Under the pieces are notes generated by a model that was not told the origin of the DNA, searched no databases, and saw only the letters and a program-made list of their open reading frames with translations. The position numbers and the translations under genes are program-made. A DNA stretch of 64,000 nt from Ilumatobacteraceae bacterium (lineage in GTDB: Bacteria; Actinomycetota; Acidimicrobiia; Acidimicrobiales; Ilumatobacteraceae), in contig JAWPMO010000001.1 of NCBI GenBank assembly GCA_033344875.1, positions 434,001 through 498,000 on the forward strand. Reading direction: 5' to 3'. Every line of letters starts with the position of its first letter. Positions within the stretch are counted from its first letter, which is position 1. Below, one piece after another: positions 33,453-43,398 of the stretch.

Positions 33453-34734
33453 GTCCCACGAGCACGAACCCGACCAGGCGGCGCTCGACGAGCTGATGCG
33501 CGCCTTCGGCCGGGGACCCGATCCCGACACCGTCCCGGACGAGACGGACGAGCCGGGTGCTGATGAGGACGATCGCTCCGACCACGACGCGTTCGTCGAC
33601 ATCGACGCGTCCGACGGTCTCGCGTTCGATGATGCCGACGGCGAGCCGGCCGAGTTGCTGATCGTCGAACAGGAACCGATGGAGGCACCGGTCGACCCGA
33701 CGCCGACGCCGCCCACGGTCATCCGCATCGACGACTACAGCGGATCGACGGTGGTCGACGTCGCCGGCGACGAGCAGGCACCGCCGGTGAGCGACGTCGC
33801 ACCACCGCCGAGCGGCGACGACGAGGCGCCCGTCGTCATCGCGATCGAGGACGAAGACCTTCCCGACGCCGTGTACGTCGCCGGGAACCTCGAACGGTCC
33901 GGTAACCGGTCGATCGTGTTCATCGAGGACGACGACACCGGCGACACGATCGCGCCCGACGCCGAACGAGACGTCCGCCGCGGGATCGAGCCGCGCATGC
34001 GCGAACGTCGCGCTGCGGTCAGACGGGCGATCGGCCGCAAGCGGCTGCGCTGGATCCTGCTGGTGCTCGTGGTGGTCGTCGTCGCCGTCGGCGGTCTGGC
34101 GGTGCTGGGATCGGGGCTGTTCGCGGTCAAGGCCGAGAACGTGCGGGTGTTCGGAGCCGTTTACGCCGACGAAGAACAGGTGCAGGCGGTCGTGGACGAT
34201 CTGGTCGGAACACCGACGTTGCGGGCCGACAGCCAGGCGGCCGAAGTCGCGCTCGAGCGGATCCCCTGGGTCGACGAGGCTCGCGTCCGGGTGTCGTTCC
34301 CGAACAGTGCCACGATCGAGATCCGTGAACGTGAGGCCTGGACGACCTACCAGGGGCCCGATCAGCGCTACCGGGTGCTCGATCGCGAGGGGCGCGTCCT
34401 CGCCGTGCTCGACGGGTATCCGATCGCCTACCTGCTGCTCGCCGGCCCCGACCCGGTCGACCTCGAACCCGGCGACTTCGCCCCCCAGGGCTACGCCGCG
34501 GCATCGGAGTTGGCGAAGAACCTGACCGGCTCGATCCGGGGGCAGGTGTCGTTCGTCTCGGTGACCTCCGACGGTTCGAGGCTCAGCATCTTCCTCGACG
34601 ACGGCACCGAGGTGCGTTTCGGGGCCGCACGTGATCTCTTCAACAAGCTGCTCCGGCTCGAGACCACGCTGGCGAACAATCCCGAACGTGAACCCGGCGT
34701 GATCGACGTCTCGACCAGCGAGGTGACCCTCTGA
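33445..34734 (+). CDS. ftsQ: Cell-division protein FtsQ (POTRA domain) with acidic N-terminus
   Basis: A 429 aa bitopic protein. The first 180 or so residues are cytoplasmic and strikingly rich in Asp, Glu and Pro, followed by a basic stretch (RMRERRAAVRRAIGRKRLR) and one membrane segment (about 202-223). Outside the membrane comes a POTRA domain (FAVKAENVRVFGAVYADEEQVQAVV, ERIPWVDEARVRVSFPNSATIEIRER) and the FtsQ C-terminal domain. FtsQ scaffolds FtsL/FtsB at the septum. Common FtsQ proteins have much shorter cytoplasmic tails. Start ATG 33445 overlaps murB by 8 bp. Confidence 0.9.
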   Translation: MPESHEHEPDQAALDELMRAFGRGPDPDTVPDETDEPGADEDDRSDHDAFVDIDASDGLAFDDADGEPAELLIVEQEPMEAPVDPTPTPPTVIRIDDYSGSTVVDVAGDEQAPPVSDVAPPPSGDDEAPVVIAIEDEDLPDAVYVAGNLERSGNRSIVFIEDDDTGDTIAPDAERDVRRGIEPRMRERRAAVRRAIGRKRLRWILLVLVVVVVAVGGLAVLGSGLFAVKAENVRVFGAVYADEEQVQAVVDDLVGTPTLRADSQAAEVALERIPWVDEARVRVSFPNSATIEIREREAWTTYQGPDQRYRVLDREGRVLAVLDGYPIAYLLLAGPDPVDLEPGDFAPQGYAAASELAKNLTGSIRGQVSFVSVTSDGSRLSIFLDDGTEVRFGAARDLFNKLLRLETTLANNPEREPGVIDVSTSEVTL

Positions 34735-34794
34735 TCGAGGTGGAGGCGTCGGCTCCGATCGACGGTTGGGGAAGGGGTCGGCCACTCGGCGGGC

Positions 34795-34800
34795 TAGCAT
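34795..34800 (+). promoter_or_regulatory. Possible -10 box upstream of ftsZ
   Basis: TAGCAT lies about 125 bp before the ftsZ start within the 189-bp ftsQ-ftsZ gap. No good -35 box is at the right distance. The gap suggests that ftsZ has its own promoter, as is common. The ftsZ start has a clear GGAGGA (34911-34916) seven bases upstream. Confidence 0.25.
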
Positions 34801-34923
34801 CACCGCAGCTGTGGGCTTCTACGTGCCAGGATGTCGCGTTGAGACGTCGATCGCAGACTGCAGAACCATGACTTCACTGACCCGCTCTACCTCGATCCAC
34901 CTGTTCCGACGGAGGAATCACTG

Positions 34924-36015
34924 ATGGCCGCCGCACCCACCAACTATCTCGCTGTGATCAAGGTCGTCGGTGTCGGCGGCGGCGGCGTCAACGCTGTCAA
35001 CCGGATGATCGACGCCGGTCTGAAGGGCGTCGAGTTCATCGCGGTCAACACCGATGCGCAGGCGCTGCTCATGAGCGACGCCGACGTCAAGCTCGACATC
35101 GGCCGTGACCTGACGCGCGGGCTCGGTGCCGGCAGCGATCCCGAGGTCGGACGCACCGCTGCGGAGTCGCACAACGACGAGATCGACGAGATGGTCAAGG
35201 GTGCCGACATGGTGTTCATCACCGCCGGTGAGGGCGGTGGCACCGGCACCGGTGCCGCGCCCGTGATCGCCGAGGTGGCCCGGGCCGCCGGCGCACTCAC
35301 GATCGGCGTCGTCACCCGGCCGTTCGGGTTCGAGGGCCGCCGCCGGTCGGTGCAGGCCGACAACGGCGTGCAGCGCCTCAAGGAAAAGGTCGACACGCTC
35401 ATCGTCATCCCGAACGACCGACTGCTCTCGGTCGCGAACGACAAGACCAGCGTGCTCAATGCGTTCAAGATGGCCGACGAGGTCCTCCTGCAGGGCGTGT
35501 CCGGCATCACCAACCTGATCACCACCCCCGGCCTGATCAACACCGACTTCGCCGACGTCAAGATGGTGCTCTCGAACGCCGGGTCGGCGCTGATGGGTAT
35601 CGGACAGTCCAGCGGCGACGAGCGAGCGGTCTCGGCTGCCAAGCAGGCGATCTCCAGCCCGCTGCTCGAGTCGGCGATCGACGGCGCCCGCGGCGTGCTG
35701 CTCAACATCACCGGCCCGTCCAGCATGGGCCTGTTCGAGATGAACGCCGCCGCCGAGATCATCCACGGCGTCGCCCACCAGGATGCGAACATCATCTTCG
35801 GCACCGTCATCGACGACGAGATGGGCGACGAGGTCAAGGTCACGGTCATCGCCGCCGGCTTCGACCGACTCGACAGTGCGTCGTCGTCCGGCGGGCTGTC
35901 GCTCGGCAACGGTGGCGGGTCCACCCGGATCACCGAGTTGTTCGCCGAGCCGGAAGCGGCCGAGCCGATCGACGATGACGACGACGACTTCGACGTCCCG
36001 TCGTTCCTCAAGTAG
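34924..36015 (+). CDS. ftsZ: Tubulin-like division GTPase FtsZ
   Basis: A 363 aa GTPase that forms the Z ring. The N-terminal domain has [15 protein letters not shown], the tubulin signature [20 protein letters not shown] and the T7 loop [14 protein letters not shown] short acidic linker leads to the conserved C-terminal peptide [13 protein letters not shown], the docking site for SepF and FtsW. sepF is encoded four genes later; no ftsA is present, as usual for actinobacteria. Strong Shine-Dalgarno sequence and ATG 34924. Confidence 0.98.
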   Translation: MAAAPTNYLAVIKVVGVGGGGVNAVNRMIDAGLKGVEFIAVNTDAQALLMSDADVKLDIGRDLTRGLGAGSDPEVGRTAAESHNDEIDEMVKGADMVFITAGEGGGTGTGAAPVIAEVARAAGALTIGVVTRPFGFEGRRRSVQADNGVQRLKEKVDTLIVIPNDRLLSVANDKTSVLNAFKMADEVLLQGVSGITNLITTPGLINTDFADVKMVLSNAGSALMGIGQSSGDERAVSAAKQAISSPLLESAIDGARGVLLNITGPSSMGLFEMNAAAEIIHGVAHQDANIIFGTVIDDEMGDEVKVTVIAAGFDRLDSASSSGGLSLGNGGGSTRITELFAEPEAAEPIDDDDDDFDVPSFLK

Positions 36016-36670
36016 CGGCCGCAGCGTCACGATCGCGTGCTCCACGCGCCGTGACGGCGACTTCCACCTGACCCGACAACCGCGGCCCGTCCTCGAGCGC
36101 ACCCGTCGTGCCTTCGTCGACCTGCCGTGGACGATGACCGACCAGCGGCACGGCCGTGACGTCGTGCGGGTGACGGCGCCCGGCGATGGCGACGGTGCCA
36201 CCGGCGACATCGCCATCACCGGCCTCGACGACGTCGTGCTGGGCTGCTGGGTCGGCGACTGCGCCCCGATCGTCCTGATCGGCGCCGACCGCCAGTTCGC
36301 GGTCGTCCACGCCGGCTGGCGTGGTCTGGCGTCAGGTGTCGTCGACGCCGCCGTGGCGGCGTTCGACGAACCCGTCGTCGGCGCCGTGCTCGGCCCGACC
36401 ATCGGGGCATGCTGCTACGAGTTCGGCGATCACGACCTGGTCGCCGTCGCCGCCGGCACTCACGCCGATCCCGAAGCGATCCGAGGGCGCACGACCTCCG
36501 GCGCACCGGCGCTCGACGTCGAGGCTGCCGTCCGGTCAGCGCTGGCGGTCCACGAGCTGTCGGCCGACGTGCTCGCCGGGTGCACCGGCTGCACCTTCGA
36601 CGGCTTCTCACACCGTGTCCGCCGCGACGCCGAACGCCACGTCGTGGCGGCCTGGAGGAACGGCGCATGA
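35975..36670 (+). CDS. pgeF: Multicopper-like laccase-domain protein PgeF (YfiH/YlmD)
   Basis: A protein of the YfiH/PgeF family, described as a peptidoglycan-editing hydrolase or purine nucleoside enzyme. The metal-site motifs are present: [39 protein letters not shown] and [10 protein letters not shown]. The only ordinary start codon that keeps the conserved N-terminal core ([11 protein letters not shown]) is ATG 35975, 41 bp inside ftsZ, giving 231 aa with a Ser/Thr-rich lead. A non-standard start nearer 36026 cannot be excluded. It lies between ftsZ and yggS, the usual neighbourhood. Confidence 0.82.
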   Translation: MTTTTSTSRRSSSSGRSVTIACSTRRDGDFHLTRQPRPVLERTRRAFVDLPWTMTDQRHGRDVVRVTAPGDGDGATGDIAITGLDDVVLGCWVGDCAPIVLIGADRQFAVVHAGWRGLASGVVDAAVAAFDEPVVGAVLGPTIGACCYEFGDHDLVAVAAGTHADPEAIRGRTTSGAPALDVEAAVRSALAVHELSADVLAGCTGCTFDGFSHRVRRDAERHVVAAWRNGA

Positions 36671-37359
36671 ACGACGCAGCGACCGTGGCGTCGCGGCTCG
36701 CCGAGACGCGAGCCCGGATCACCGCCGCCGGCGGGGGACCGGAGGTCGACATCCTCGCGGTGACCAAGGCGTTCGATCCCGAGGTCGTCGCCGTCGCCGT
36801 CGCCGCCGGATGCCGCTCGATCGGCGAGAACTACGCGCAGGAACTCCTCGCGAAGCAATCCGCGATCGGCGCTCATCCTGGCCTCGGCGTGCACTTCATC
36901 GGCCAGTTGCAGACCAACAAGGTGCGTCAGATCGCCGGTCTGGTGACGCTCTACGAGACGATCGACCGGGCCAAGCTCGCTCGTGAGGTCGCCAAACGAG
37001 CGCCGGGCGCCGCCGTCCTGCTCCAGGTCGACACGTCCGCGTTGACCGGTGACGAAGCCGATGGCAAGGGCGGATGCCCGATCGCCGAGCTAAGTGCGCT
37101 CGTCGAATCGGTCGGTGAGGTCGACCTCGACCTCCGGGGCCTGATGACCGTCGGCCCGACCGAGGGTGGCCCCGCTGCGGCGAGGATCGGCTTCGATGCG
37201 GTTCGTTCGGCGACCGATCGGCTCGGCCTCGCGATGTGCTCGATGGGCATGTCCGGCGACCTCGAGGTCGCGGTCGAGTGCGGGTCGACGCAGGTACGCG
37301 TCGGAACCGCTCTGTTCGGTTCTCGACCTGTCCCCATCTGGCGTGAGCAGGGGCGATAG
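36667..37359 (+). CDS. yggS: PLP homeostasis protein YggS (PLPBP)
   Basis: A 230 aa single-domain alanine-racemase-fold protein that binds pyridoxal phosphate and keeps its level balanced; no enzyme activity is established for the family. The PLP lysine is in AVTKAF (about residue 35), with GENYAQEL, HFIGQLQTNK, LRGLMTVGP, SMGMSGD and VRVGTALFG following in the family order. ATG 36667 overlaps the pgeF stop. Confidence 0.95.
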   Translation: MNDAATVASRLAETRARITAAGGGPEVDILAVTKAFDPEVVAVAVAAGCRSIGENYAQELLAKQSAIGAHPGLGVHFIGQLQTNKVRQIAGLVTLYETIDRAKLAREVAKRAPGAAVLLQVDTSALTGDEADGKGGCPIAELSALVESVGEVDLDLRGLMTVGPTEGGPAAARIGFDAVRSATDRLGLAMCSMGMSGDLEVAVECGSTQVRVGTALFGSRPVPIWREQGR

Positions 37360-37386
37360 GCTCCGCGGCAAGGAGGAAGTCAGCAC

Positions 37387-37935
37387 ATGTCTTTCTGGAA
37401 GCGAACGATGGACTATCTGGGTCTGGGTCCTGACGACGCATACGACGACTACGACGTCGAAGAAGAGTACGAACCAGCCCCTCGAGGCCGTCGGCAAGAC
37501 GTAGAGGCGCGCGCTCCGCGCCAACGCGACGAGACCGGTGGCGAAGGAGTCGTTCGCACGTTGCCCAGCCGTCCCACGTTCCCATCCCGTGACTTCGACC
37601 CGTCGCAGGCGCGTCGCTCGAACGAACGCGACGACTCCGGTGTGCAGCCGCGACCGAAGGGCAACGGCCGCCAGGCGTCCGGCAACAGCGAACCGGCCAC
37701 GGTCAAACCGCGCCGATTCGACCAAGCCCAGGAAGTCGCCGACAAGTTCAAAGAGGGCAACCCGGTGATCATGAACCTCGAAGGCTCCGATCGCGAAGTG
37801 GCCCGCCGTCTGATCGACTTCGCCAGTGGCCTGTGCTACGGCCTCGACGGCTCGATGGAGAAGGTCGCCAACGGCGTCTATCTCCTCAAGCCGATCTCAG
37901 CACGCACGCCTCGGTACGACGAGTACGACGACTGA
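37387..37935 (+). CDS. sepF: Cell-division protein SepF
   Basis: A 182 aa protein that tethers FtsZ to the membrane and bundles it; the main FtsZ anchor where FtsA is missing. It starts with an amphipathic helix (MSFWKRTMDYLGLG) for membrane binding, followed by an acidic/basic linker and the C-terminal SepF domain (about 105-175: EVADKFKEGNPVIMNLEGSDREVARRLIDFASGLCYGLDGSMEKVANGVYLLKP, described by its position). A strong AAGGAGG at about 37370 precedes ATG 37387. Confidence 0.96.
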   Translation: MSFWKRTMDYLGLGPDDAYDDYDVEEEYEPAPRGRRQDVEARAPRQRDETGGEGVVRTLPSRPTFPSRDFDPSQARRSNERDDSGVQPRPKGNGRQASGNSEPATVKPRRFDQAQEVADKFKEGNPVIMNLEGSDREVARRLIDFASGLCYGLDGSMEKVANGVYLLKPISARTPRYDEYDD

Positions 37936-37943
37936 GCCCGGCA

Positions 37944-38738
37944 ATGGAGCTCTCACCCGCCCAGATCACCGAGGCGTCGTTCCGTACCATCCGCAAGGGG
38001 TACGACCCCGACGAAGTCGATGCGTTCCTCGCCGAGGTCGCCAAGGCACTCGAATCCTCCCGGCAGCAGGCGACCGCGATGGAGGCACGCGCTCGTGCCG
38101 CAGTCGCCCGCCTGCAAGAGGTCACCGCCGCCGCTGCGGCCGAGCCCGCACCCGCGCCGCCCGAACCTGCCCCGGCGCCGCCGCCCGAACCGGTCGAGGC
38201 GCCGACCGTGCAGCTCCCGGCTGCCGAGTCCGAGGCGATCTCCCGAACCCTGTTCCTGGCGCAACGGACCGCCGACTCCACGGTCGCCGAGGCGCGGAGC
38301 GAGGCCGAACGGATCCTCGGCGAGGCCACCTCCGAGGCCGAAGCGACCATCGACTCCACGCGCGAGATGTCCGCGCAGATGATCGAAGAGGCTCGTGCCG
38401 AGGCGAGGAGCGCATCCGAAGCCGAACGCGTCGCCGCCGCGAACGAGGTCGAGGCGCTGGTCGCCCGCCGCGAGTTCCTCGTCGGCGACGTCGACCAACT
38501 CGAGCGGTTCCTGATCGACCAGCGCGACCGCCTCCGCGGTGCCGCACGCCAGATCGAAGCGCTCTGCGAGCGTGTGCCCGAGGGCCTGGGCTCGGTGCGG
38601 CCGCCGGCGTTGTCGGCGTCCGACGACCACGAGCAGGGCGACCCGACCGAAGAGATGCAGCGGCCGTCACCCGACGACGACCAGGACGACGATTCGTCGA
38701 GCCGAACCGACGGCGAAATCGACCCGACCGCTCGCTAG
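37944..38738 (+). CDS. divIVA: DivIVA-domain protein (Wag31-like)
   Basis: A 264 aa coiled-coil protein. The N-terminal DivIVA domain (about 1-60) begins [30 protein letters not shown], which binds curved membrane at poles and septa. A Pro/Ala-rich linker (about 70-95) and a long Glu/Arg coiled coil (about 100-200) follow, then an acidic tail. In actinobacteria DivIVA directs polar growth. A ylmG/yggT gene, usual between sepF and divIVA, is missing here. Start ATG 37944, eight bases after sepF. Confidence 0.88.
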   Translation: MELSPAQITEASFRTIRKGYDPDEVDAFLAEVAKALESSRQQATAMEARARAAVARLQEVTAAAAAEPAPAPPEPAPAPPPEPVEAPTVQLPAAESEAISRTLFLAQRTADSTVAEARSEAERILGEATSEAEATIDSTREMSAQMIEEARAEARSASEAERVAAANEVEALVARREFLVGDVDQLERFLIDQRDRLRGAARQIEALCERVPEGLGSVRPPALSASDDHEQGDPTEEMQRPSPDDDQDDDSSSRTDGEIDPTAR

Positions 38739-38741
38739 CAT

Positions 38742-38943
38742 GCCTCCAACGGCATCGACGAGCCATCACCTCCGAGCCTCCGGAAGAACGGCTCCTGGTC
38801 GACAGGAGCTCAGTAGAACCGGACGGGTCCAGCCCGTCACCGCTGGCGAATGCGAGCGGCCGTCTCCTGCGGGAAGCGGCAAGCAGGGTGGTACCGCGGG
38901 CTCCGGCTCGTCCCTGGCAGAACCGACACCGCCAGGAGCCAAC
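38742..38943 (+). ncRNA. ileS T-box riboswitch (translational type)
   Basis: The T-box consensus AGGGTGGTACCGCG is at 38885-38898. Upstream are stems such as CTCCTGGTCGACAGGAG (about 38803-38819) and GACGGGTCCAGCCCGTC (about 38832-38848), with candidate Ile specifier codons ATC at 38754-38756 or 38765-38767. Downstream CCTGGC (38913-38918) pairs with GCCAGG (38931-38936), burying the AGGAG Shine-Dalgarno (38934-38938). Uncharged tRNA-Ile is expected to bind the specifier and the T-box, free the ribosome site and raise IleRS synthesis. There is no terminator, matching the actinobacterial class that works on translation. Confidence 0.85.
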
Positions 38944-41900
38944 GTGAACCAGCCCGCATACCCCGCCGTGACGTCACAGCCGAACCTGCCCGAGCTCGAA
39001 CGCGCCGTCCTCGACCGCTGGAAGCGTGAGCAGACGTTCCGCGCATCGGTCGAACAGCGCCCCGCGGGCGACGACGGTGACAACGAGTTCGTGTTCTACG
39101 ACGGCCCCCCGTTCGCGAACGGACTGCCGCACTACGGCCATCTCCTCACGGGATACGTCAAGGACGCCGTGCCCCGCTACCAGACGATGCGCGGTCGTCG
39201 CGTCGAGCGTCGATTCGGATGGGACTGCCACGGACTGCCCGCCGAGGTCCAGGCCGAGAAGGAGCTGGGCATCGCCGGCCATCCCGAGATCACCGAGTTC
39301 GGCATCGACAAGTTCAACGATGCCTGTCGTACGAGCGTGCTGCGGTACACCTCCGAATGGGAGGAGTACGTGACCCGCCAGGCCCGCTGGGTCGACTTCG
39401 ACAACGACTACAAGACGCTCGACACCGACTACATGGAGTCGGTCATGTGGGCGTTCAAGTCGCTGTGGGACAAGGACCTGATCACCGAGGGGTTCCGGGT
39501 GCTCGCGTACTGCTGGCGCTGTGAGACGCCGCTCAGCAACACCGAGACCCGGATGGACGACGTGTACCGCGATCGGCAGGACCCGGCGCTCACGGTGCGG
39601 TTCCGGCTCACCGAGGGGTTGCCGGGTGGAGAGGACGTACCGACCTCGATCCTCGCCTGGACGACGACGCCATGGACGCTGCCGTCGAACCTCGCGCTCG
39701 CCGTGGGACCCGACATCACGTACGCCGTCATGGAGGAGGACGGACAGCGGTACGTGCTCGCCGAGTCGCGCCTCGCCGCCTATGAGCGTGAGCTGGAACA
39801 TGCCACCCGCGTCGGCGAGATCTCGGGTTCCGAGCTCGTCGGCCGCACCTACGCGCCGATGTTCTCGTACTTCGCCGACACGCCCAACGCCTTCCAGGTG
39901 CTCGGTGCCGAGTTCGTCTCGACCGAGGACGGCACCGGCATCGTCCACATGGCTCCCGGCTTCGGCGAGGACGACCAGATCACCGCGAACGCGGTCGGTA
40001 TCCCGACCATCTGCCCGATGGACGAGCACGGCCAGTACACCGCCGAGGTCGTCGACTACGTCGGCCAGCACGTGTTCGACGCCAACCCGGCGATCATCCG
40101 CCGGCTCAAGGACGAGGGCGTCGTCGTGCGCCACGACAGCTACGACCACTCGTATCCGCACTGCTGGCGCTGCGCCCAGCCGCTGGTGTACCGGGCGATC
40201 TCGTCGTGGTTCGTCAAGGTCACCGAGTTCCGCGATCGTATGGTCGAGTTGAACCAGGACATCACCTGGGTGCCCGAACACATCAAGGAGGGCAGCTTCG
40301 GCAAGTGGATCGAGAACGCCCGCGACTGGGCGATCAGCCGCAACCGGTTCTGGGGTTCACCGATCCCGGTCTGGAAGAGCGACGACCCGACCTATCCCCG
40401 GATCGACGTGTACGGCTCGATCGACGACCTGCAACGCGATTTCGGCACGACGGTCACCGACCTGCACCGGCCGGCGATCGACGACCTGACGCGCCCGAAC
40501 CCCGACGACCCCACCGGACGGTCGACCATGCGACGCGTTCCCGAGGTGCTCGACTGCTGGTTCGAGTCGGGCTCGATGCCGTTCGCCCAGGTGCACTACC
40601 CGTTCGAGAACGCCGAGTGGTTCGAGAACCACTATCCCGGTGACTTCATCGTCGAGTACATCGGTCAGACGCGCGGCTGGTTCTACACGATGCACGTGCT
40701 GGCCACGGCGCTGTTCGACCGGCCGGCGTTCTCCAGTTGCCTCAGCCACGGCATCGTGCTCGGCGACGACGGTCGCAAGATGTCGAAGTCGCTCAGCAAT
40801 TACCCGGATCCGAACGAGATGTTCGACGTCCACGGGGCCGACGCGATGCGGTGGTACCTGCTGTCGTCGCCGATCCTGCGGGGGGCCGACTTCTCCGTCA
40901 CCGAGACGGGGCTGCGCGACACCGTCCGCCATGTGATCCTGCCGTTCTGGAACGCGTACTACTTCCTGACGCTGTACTCGAACGCGGCCGGGACGACGGG
41001 AACGTTCCGGACCGATCAGACCGACGTTCTCGACCGCTACCTCCTCGGTGAGCTCCGCGGGCTGGTCGAGGGTGTCACGGAGACGATGGACGTCTACGAC
41101 CTGTTCGGCGCGTGCGAGAACGTCGCGACGTTCCTCGACACGCTCACGAACTGGTACATCCGCCGGAGCCGTGACCGGTTCTGGGCCGGTGACCAGGACG
41201 CGATCGACACACTCCACACCGCGCTCGTCACGCTGTGCCAGGTGGGAGCACCGCTGCTCCCGCTGGTGTCCGAGCACGTGCACGACGGTCTGACCGGCGG
41301 GGCGGGCAGCGTCCACCTGACCGACTGGCCGGCCGCCGACCAGTTCCCCCGCGACAGCGATCTGCACGCCGGCATGGCGCAGGTCCGCGATGCGTGCTCG
41401 ACCCTGCTGTCACTCCGCAAGGCGGAAGGGTTGCGCGTTCGGTTGCCGCTGGCCAAGGCGGTCGTCGCGACTCCCGACGTCGACCTGATCGCCCCGCACG
41501 TCGACATCCTGCGCGACGAACTGAATGTGAAGGACGTCGAGCTCACGGTCGACGTCGACCGGTTCGGCCGAAAGGAACTGATGCTCAACCCGAAGGCGCT
41601 CGGGCCACGGCTCGGCGGGCAGATGCAGCAGGTCGTGAAGGCGCACAAGTCCGGTGATTGGACGGTCGAGGGCGATGTCGCGACCGTCGGCGGGGTCGAA
41701 CTGCAGCCGGGCGAGTTCGACTTCCGTCTGGTCTCGGGTGACGACGGGGGAGCGGTGGCGACGTTGAAGAACGCCGCCGGGCTCGTCGTGCTCGACACCG
41801 CCGTCACGCCCGAACTCGAGCGAGAGGGGACCGCACGCGACCTCATCCGCCAGATCCAGCAGGCGCGGCGTGAGGAGGGGCTCGACGTGAGCGATCGCAT

Positions 41901-42042
41901 CGACCTCACCGTGACGGGTCCGGCCGAGGTGGTCGAGGCATTCGAGGCCCATCGAGAACTCGTCATGAGCGAGACGCTCGCGGTGTCGGCATCGGCCGAG
42001 ACGGGCGACGCCTCGGTGCGGGTCGCTCGCAGCACCGGCTGA
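38944..42042 (+). CDS. ileS: Isoleucyl-tRNA synthetase
   Basis: A class I synthetase of 1,032 aa that charges tRNA-Ile. [13 protein letters not shown] holds the HIGH-type motif as [14 protein letters not shown] follows, the CP1 editing domain fills about 200-400, and KMSKS is in [13 protein letters not shown]. The HYGH form and overall length suit the type-2 (eukaryote-like) IleRS, which is naturally less sensitive to mupirocin; that point is an inference. GTG 38944 is placed 5 bases after the AGGAG controlled by the T-box. It overlaps the next gene by one base. Confidence 0.95.
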   Translation: MNQPAYPAVTSQPNLPELERAVLDRWKREQTFRASVEQRPAGDDGDNEFVFYDGPPFANGLPHYGHLLTGYVKDAVPRYQTMRGRRVERRFGWDCHGLPAEVQAEKELGIAGHPEITEFGIDKFNDACRTSVLRYTSEWEEYVTRQARWVDFDNDYKTLDTDYMESVMWAFKSLWDKDLITEGFRVLAYCWRCETPLSNTETRMDDVYRDRQDPALTVRFRLTEGLPGGEDVPTSILAWTTTPWTLPSNLALAVGPDITYAVMEEDGQRYVLAESRLAAYERELEHATRVGEISGSELVGRTYAPMFSYFADTPNAFQVLGAEFVSTEDGTGIVHMAPGFGEDDQITANAVGIPTICPMDEHGQYTAEVVDYVGQHVFDANPAIIRRLKDEGVVVRHDSYDHSYPHCWRCAQPLVYRAISSWFVKVTEFRDRMVELNQDITWVPEHIKEGSFGKWIENARDWAISRNRFWGSPIPVWKSDDPTYPRIDVYGSIDDLQRDFGTTVTDLHRPAIDDLTRPNPDDPTGRSTMRRVPEVLDCWFESGSMPFAQVHYPFENAEWFENHYPGDFIVEYIGQTRGWFYTMHVLATALFDRPAFSSCLSHGIVLGDDGRKMSKSLSNYPDPNEMFDVHGADAMRWYLLSSPILRGADFSVTETGLRDTVRHVILPFWNAYYFLTLYSNAAGTTGTFRTDQTDVLDRYLLGELRGLVEGVTETMDVYDLFGACENVATFLDTLTNWYIRRSRDRFWAGDQDAIDTLHTALVTLCQVGAPLLPLVSEHVHDGLTGGAGSVHLTDWPAADQFPRDSDLHAGMAQVRDACSTLLSLRKAEGLRVRLPLAKAVVATPDVDLIAPHVDILRDELNVKDVELTVDVDRFGRKELMLNPKALGPRLGGQMQQVVKAHKSGDWTVEGDVATVGGVELQPGEFDFRLVSGDDGGAVATLKNAAGLVVLDTAVTPELEREGTARDLIRQIQQARREEGLDVSDRIDLTVTGPAEVVEAFEAHRELVMSETLAVSASAETGDASVRVARSTG

Positions 42043-42356
42043 TGGCCCGGCTCGTCGTTCGCGCCCAGCCGAATGCCCGGCGCGACGGCTTCAGCGGTTG
42101 GTTCGGTGACCTCCCGAGGTTCTCGGTGAGGGCGGCACCCGTCGACGGTGCGGCCAACGAGGCGATCGAGCGGGCGCTGGCCGCCGCGCTCGGTCTGCGG
42201 CGTCGGGCCGTCCGCCTGATCGGCGGCGCGGGGTCGCGCACCAAACGGTTCGAGGTCGACGGCCTCGATCAGGATGGTCTCACAGCGCTCGTCGAGCGAC
42301 TGAATCCGCGTCGCATCGAAGCGTCGTCGCACGTAGACCCCCACATCGGGGAATGA
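42042..42356 (+). CDS. YggU/DUF167 family protein
   Basis: A 104 aa DUF167 protein: AQPNARRDGFSG at the N-terminus, RFSVRAAPVDGAANEAI in the middle and GAGSRTKRFEVDG. The family is small, soluble and of unknown function. ATG 42042 shares its first base with the ileS stop (TGATG), so it is translationally coupled. Confidence 0.85.
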   Translation: MARLVVRAQPNARRDGFSGWFGDLPRFSVRAAPVDGAANEAIERALAAALGLRRRAVRLIGGAGSRTKRFEVDGLDQDGLTALVERLNPRRIEASSHVDPHIGE

Positions 42357-42362
42357 AACGGG

Positions 42363-42394
42363 TAGAGTCCGGCGTTCACATTCGCCAGGAGGTG
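42363..42394 (+). promoter_or_regulatory. Promoter-like box and strong ribosome site for the DksA-like gene
   Basis: TAGAGT (42363-42368) is a plausible -10 box after the DUF167 stop. AGGAGGTG (42387-42394), a near-perfect Shine-Dalgarno, lies 8 bases before GTG 42403. High translation is predicted. Confidence 0.4.
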
Positions 42395-42402
42395 CACCGA
42401 TC

Positions 42403-43359
42403 GTGGCTGTAGCGAAGAAGAAGTCGTCCGCGAAGCAAGCGGCCGCGAAGCAGAAGACGACCAAGAAGACGTCGTCCGCCAAGAAATCGGCTCCGACGAA
42501 GAAGACGACCGCCAAGAAGGCGGCTGCGAAGAAGACGACCGCCGCCAAGGCCAAGAAGACCACGGCGAAGAAGACCACGGCGAAGAAGGCACCGGCCAAG
42601 AAGACGACCGCCAAGAAGACGACCGCCAAGAAGACCACGGCCAAGAAGACCACGGCCAAGAAGACCACGGCCAAGAAGGCGCCGGTGAAGAAAACGACCG
42701 CCGCCACGAAGGCACCGGCCAAGAAGACGACCGCCAAGAAGACGACGGCCAAGAAGACCAGCACCAAGAAGACCACGAACGCCACATCAGCGACGTCCAC
42801 GACGACGACTCCAGCCCGGTCGGGCACCTCGGGCAGAGCCCGCAAGAAACCGGCCGCATCCACCCCTCGATCATCCGCACGGAAGGCACCTGACACCCCC
42901 ACCATGTCGACCACCAGCGCCCACAACGGTTCCCAGACCGAACTTCCCAAGCCTCGCTTCAACAAGGACGGCTTCGGCTACACCAAGGACTTCGACCTCA
43001 CGTTCGTCAAGGAGATGCACGATGCACTGCAGGCCGAGCGGGTTCGCCTGACCGGTCAGGCGAAGCGACTCGAAGACGAAGCGCACCAACTCGTCGAAGA
43101 AGCCGAGATGGGCGACGTGCAGTTCGACGACGAAGGCGGCGAAGGCGACACCATGGTCGTCGAGCGGGAGCGTGACCTCGCGCTCAGCGCGCAGGCGCGT
43201 GAGGCCGTCCAGGAGATCGACGCAGCGTTGCTCCGCATCATGGCCGGCACCTACGGCTACTCGACGGTCTCCGGCCGTCCGATCCCGAAAGAGCGGCTCG
43301 AGGCCATCCCGTGGTCCACCGAGCTGGTCGAAGAGAAGGTCGGCGGCATCGGCCGCTGA
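42403..43359 (+). CDS. Lysine-rich (histone H1-like) tail fused to a DksA/TraR-like domain
   Basis: A 318 aa two-part protein. Residues of about 5-130 are almost only Lys, Thr, Ala and Ser, built from KKTTA pentads like bacterial H1-type proteins that bind DNA. After a Ser/Thr/Pro linker, residues of about 195-318 form a DksA/TraR-type domain: a coiled coil ([45 protein letters not shown]) then [25 protein letters not shown]. The zinc-finger cysteines are replaced (Ser, Ser, none), so no zinc is bound. ATG 42904 could start a tailless form. Its position just before lspA mirrors B. subtilis YlyA. Confidence 0.85.
   Translation: MAVAKKKSSAKQAAAKQKTTKKTSSAKKSAPTKKTTAKKAAAKKTTAAKAKKTTAKKTTAKKAPAKKTTAKKTTAKKTTAKKTTAKKTTAKKAPVKKTTAATKAPAKKTTAKKTTAKKTSTKKTTNATSATSTTTTPARSGTSGRARKKPAASTPRSSARKAPDTPTMSTTSAHNGSQTELPKPRFNKDGFGYTKDFDLTFVKEMHDALQAERVRLTGQAKRLEDEAHQLVEEAEMGDVQFDDEGGEGDTMVVERERDLALSAQAREAVQEIDAALLRIMAGTYGYSTVSGRPIPKERLEAIPWSTELVEEKVGGIGR
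42490..42790 (+). repeat. Tandem 15-bp coding repeats (KKTTA units)
   Basis: The 15-base unit AAGAAGACCACGGCC and its one- or two-base variants recur head to tail through this part of the lysine-rich gene, with some shortened or swapped units. Each unit encodes Lys-Lys-Thr-Thr-Ala. Length variation by slippage or recombination is likely between strains. All units keep the reading frame. Confidence 0.9.
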
Positions 43360-43398
43360 TCGATCTTCGCGACCCCGGCGCGCCATGATGGTTCCGAC

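Noticed and set aside
42490-42790. Tandem repeats considered as a CRISPR array.
   Set aside because: Units are 15 bp, adjoin without unique spacers and stay in frame as Lys-Lys-Thr-Thr-Ala.
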